Positions 63,796 through 64,000 of a stretch of 64,000 nt of DNA are shown in pieces. The notes under the pieces are model-generated. The model was not told the origin of the DNA, ran no database searches, and saw only the letters and a program-made list of their open reading frames with translations. The position numbers and the translations under genes are program-made. Origin of the DNA: Fibrobacterota bacterium (GTDB taxonomy: Bacteria; Fibrobacterota; Chitinivibrionia; Chitinivibrionales; Chitinispirillaceae); contig JAEZKC010000106.1 in NCBI GenBank assembly GCA_023436205.1, positions 62,001 through 126,000 on the forward strand, written 5' to 3'. Numbering within the stretch: the first letter of the stretch is position 1; every line of letters begins with the position of its first letter.

Positions 63796-64000
63796 TTAAC
63801 CCTGTTTATCTTTCACCCATGATGTGTCGATCCCGAACTTGTTGAACATGCCCAGTAATCCATTCTTATCAATTGCTTTTTCGAATGCCTCCTGGGGTGC
63901 CACCTTTTTCTGCTTCACCAGCTCCATAAAACTGTCATTCATCGTGCACATGCCTAAACTCTTGCCGGTCTGCAAGACGGACTGAATCTGGAAAGTTTTC
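63796..64000 (-). CDS. pilT: PilT-like twitching motility ATPase, C-terminal fragment
   Basis: The 3' end of a gene that continues beyond the window (about 67 codons). QIQSVLQTGKSLGMCTMNDS and the following LVKQKKVAPQEAFEKA match the C-terminal end of PilT/PilU-type retraction ATPases. No Walker motifs fall inside the window because they lie further upstream. It would power type IV pilus retraction, in keeping with the minor-pilin operon at 49.2-52.3 kb. Confidence 0.8.
   Translation of the reverse strand, partial: KTFQIQSVLQTGKSLGMCTMNDSFMELVKQKKVAPQEAFEKAIDKNGLLGMFNKFGIDTSWVKDKQG

Overview
The window looks like chromosome from a member of the Fibrobacterota (Fibrobacter/Chitinispirillum-type bacteria). 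The pointers are a fibro-slime domain protein (3559-6420), two TIGR02147-family proteins (27591-28427 and 42052-42900), and several secreted glycoside hydrolases (GH16, GH9, GH31, a GH106-like enzyme) that often end in a Por/T9SS-like or FlgD-like C-terminal module. Prepilin genes and a PilT fragment fit a diderm with type IV pili. I see no transposase, integrase, phage gene, CRISPR array or rRNA, so this reads as a stable, gene-dense chromosomal segment rather than an island.

Layout. 1-10.6 kb: secreted or surface proteins (CHRD-like lipoprotein, GH16, fibro-slime protein, GH31, coiled-coil lipoprotein) plus a GyrI-like protein and a DUF378 membrane protein. 10.8-20.1 kb: a Cache-like membrane sensor without an output domain, then a MoxR-type locus. 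The tightly overlapping minus-strand operon runs from two paralogous membrane proteins through DUF4129, DUF4350 and MoxR to DUF58, next to divergently transcribed RDD and SpoIIM-family genes. 20.2-27.5 kb: lipid and envelope housekeeping (CDP-alcohol phosphatidyltransferase, GNAT, M23 peptidase, RlpA), an HD-domain protein, a ferritin-like protein, and an overlapping radical SAM / LOG-like pair. 27.5-29.5 kb and 42.0-44.1 kb: two copies of a TIGR02147 regulator-like gene translationally coupled to a lipoprotein. 29.5-39.1 kb: assorted metabolism (N-formylglutamate amidohydrolase family, FAD oxidoreductase, nitroreductase-like, tRNA-Cys, tRNA-Gly, ferredoxin, FxsA, M42 peptidase, DUF547, glycerol-1-phosphate dehydrogenase family plus HAD phosphatase). 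39.2-48.0 kb: GH9, an EF-hand protein, a frame-disrupted beta-helix protein and a GH25 remnant. 48.3-52.3 kb: an exported methyltransferase-like protein and a four-gene minor-pilin operon. 52.6-57.7 kb: AI-2E family transporter, GNAT-like protein, methyltransferase, V4R/PAS histidine kinase. 57.7-64 kb: PabB-PabC fusion, GH106-like hydrolase, two small heat-shock proteins and the 3' end of a pilT-like gene.

Best candidates for something little described: the repeated TIGR02147-lipoprotein pair, one copy of which is preceded by a perfect 9-bp inverted repeat (27558-27580); a beta-helix gene whose frame is broken by an A10 tract just after its start codon and again at about 46450; and the 53.8-57.7 kb neighbourhood combining a GNAT-like enzyme, a methyltransferase and a sensor kinase. 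All family calls come from reading the translated sequence; no database search was run.
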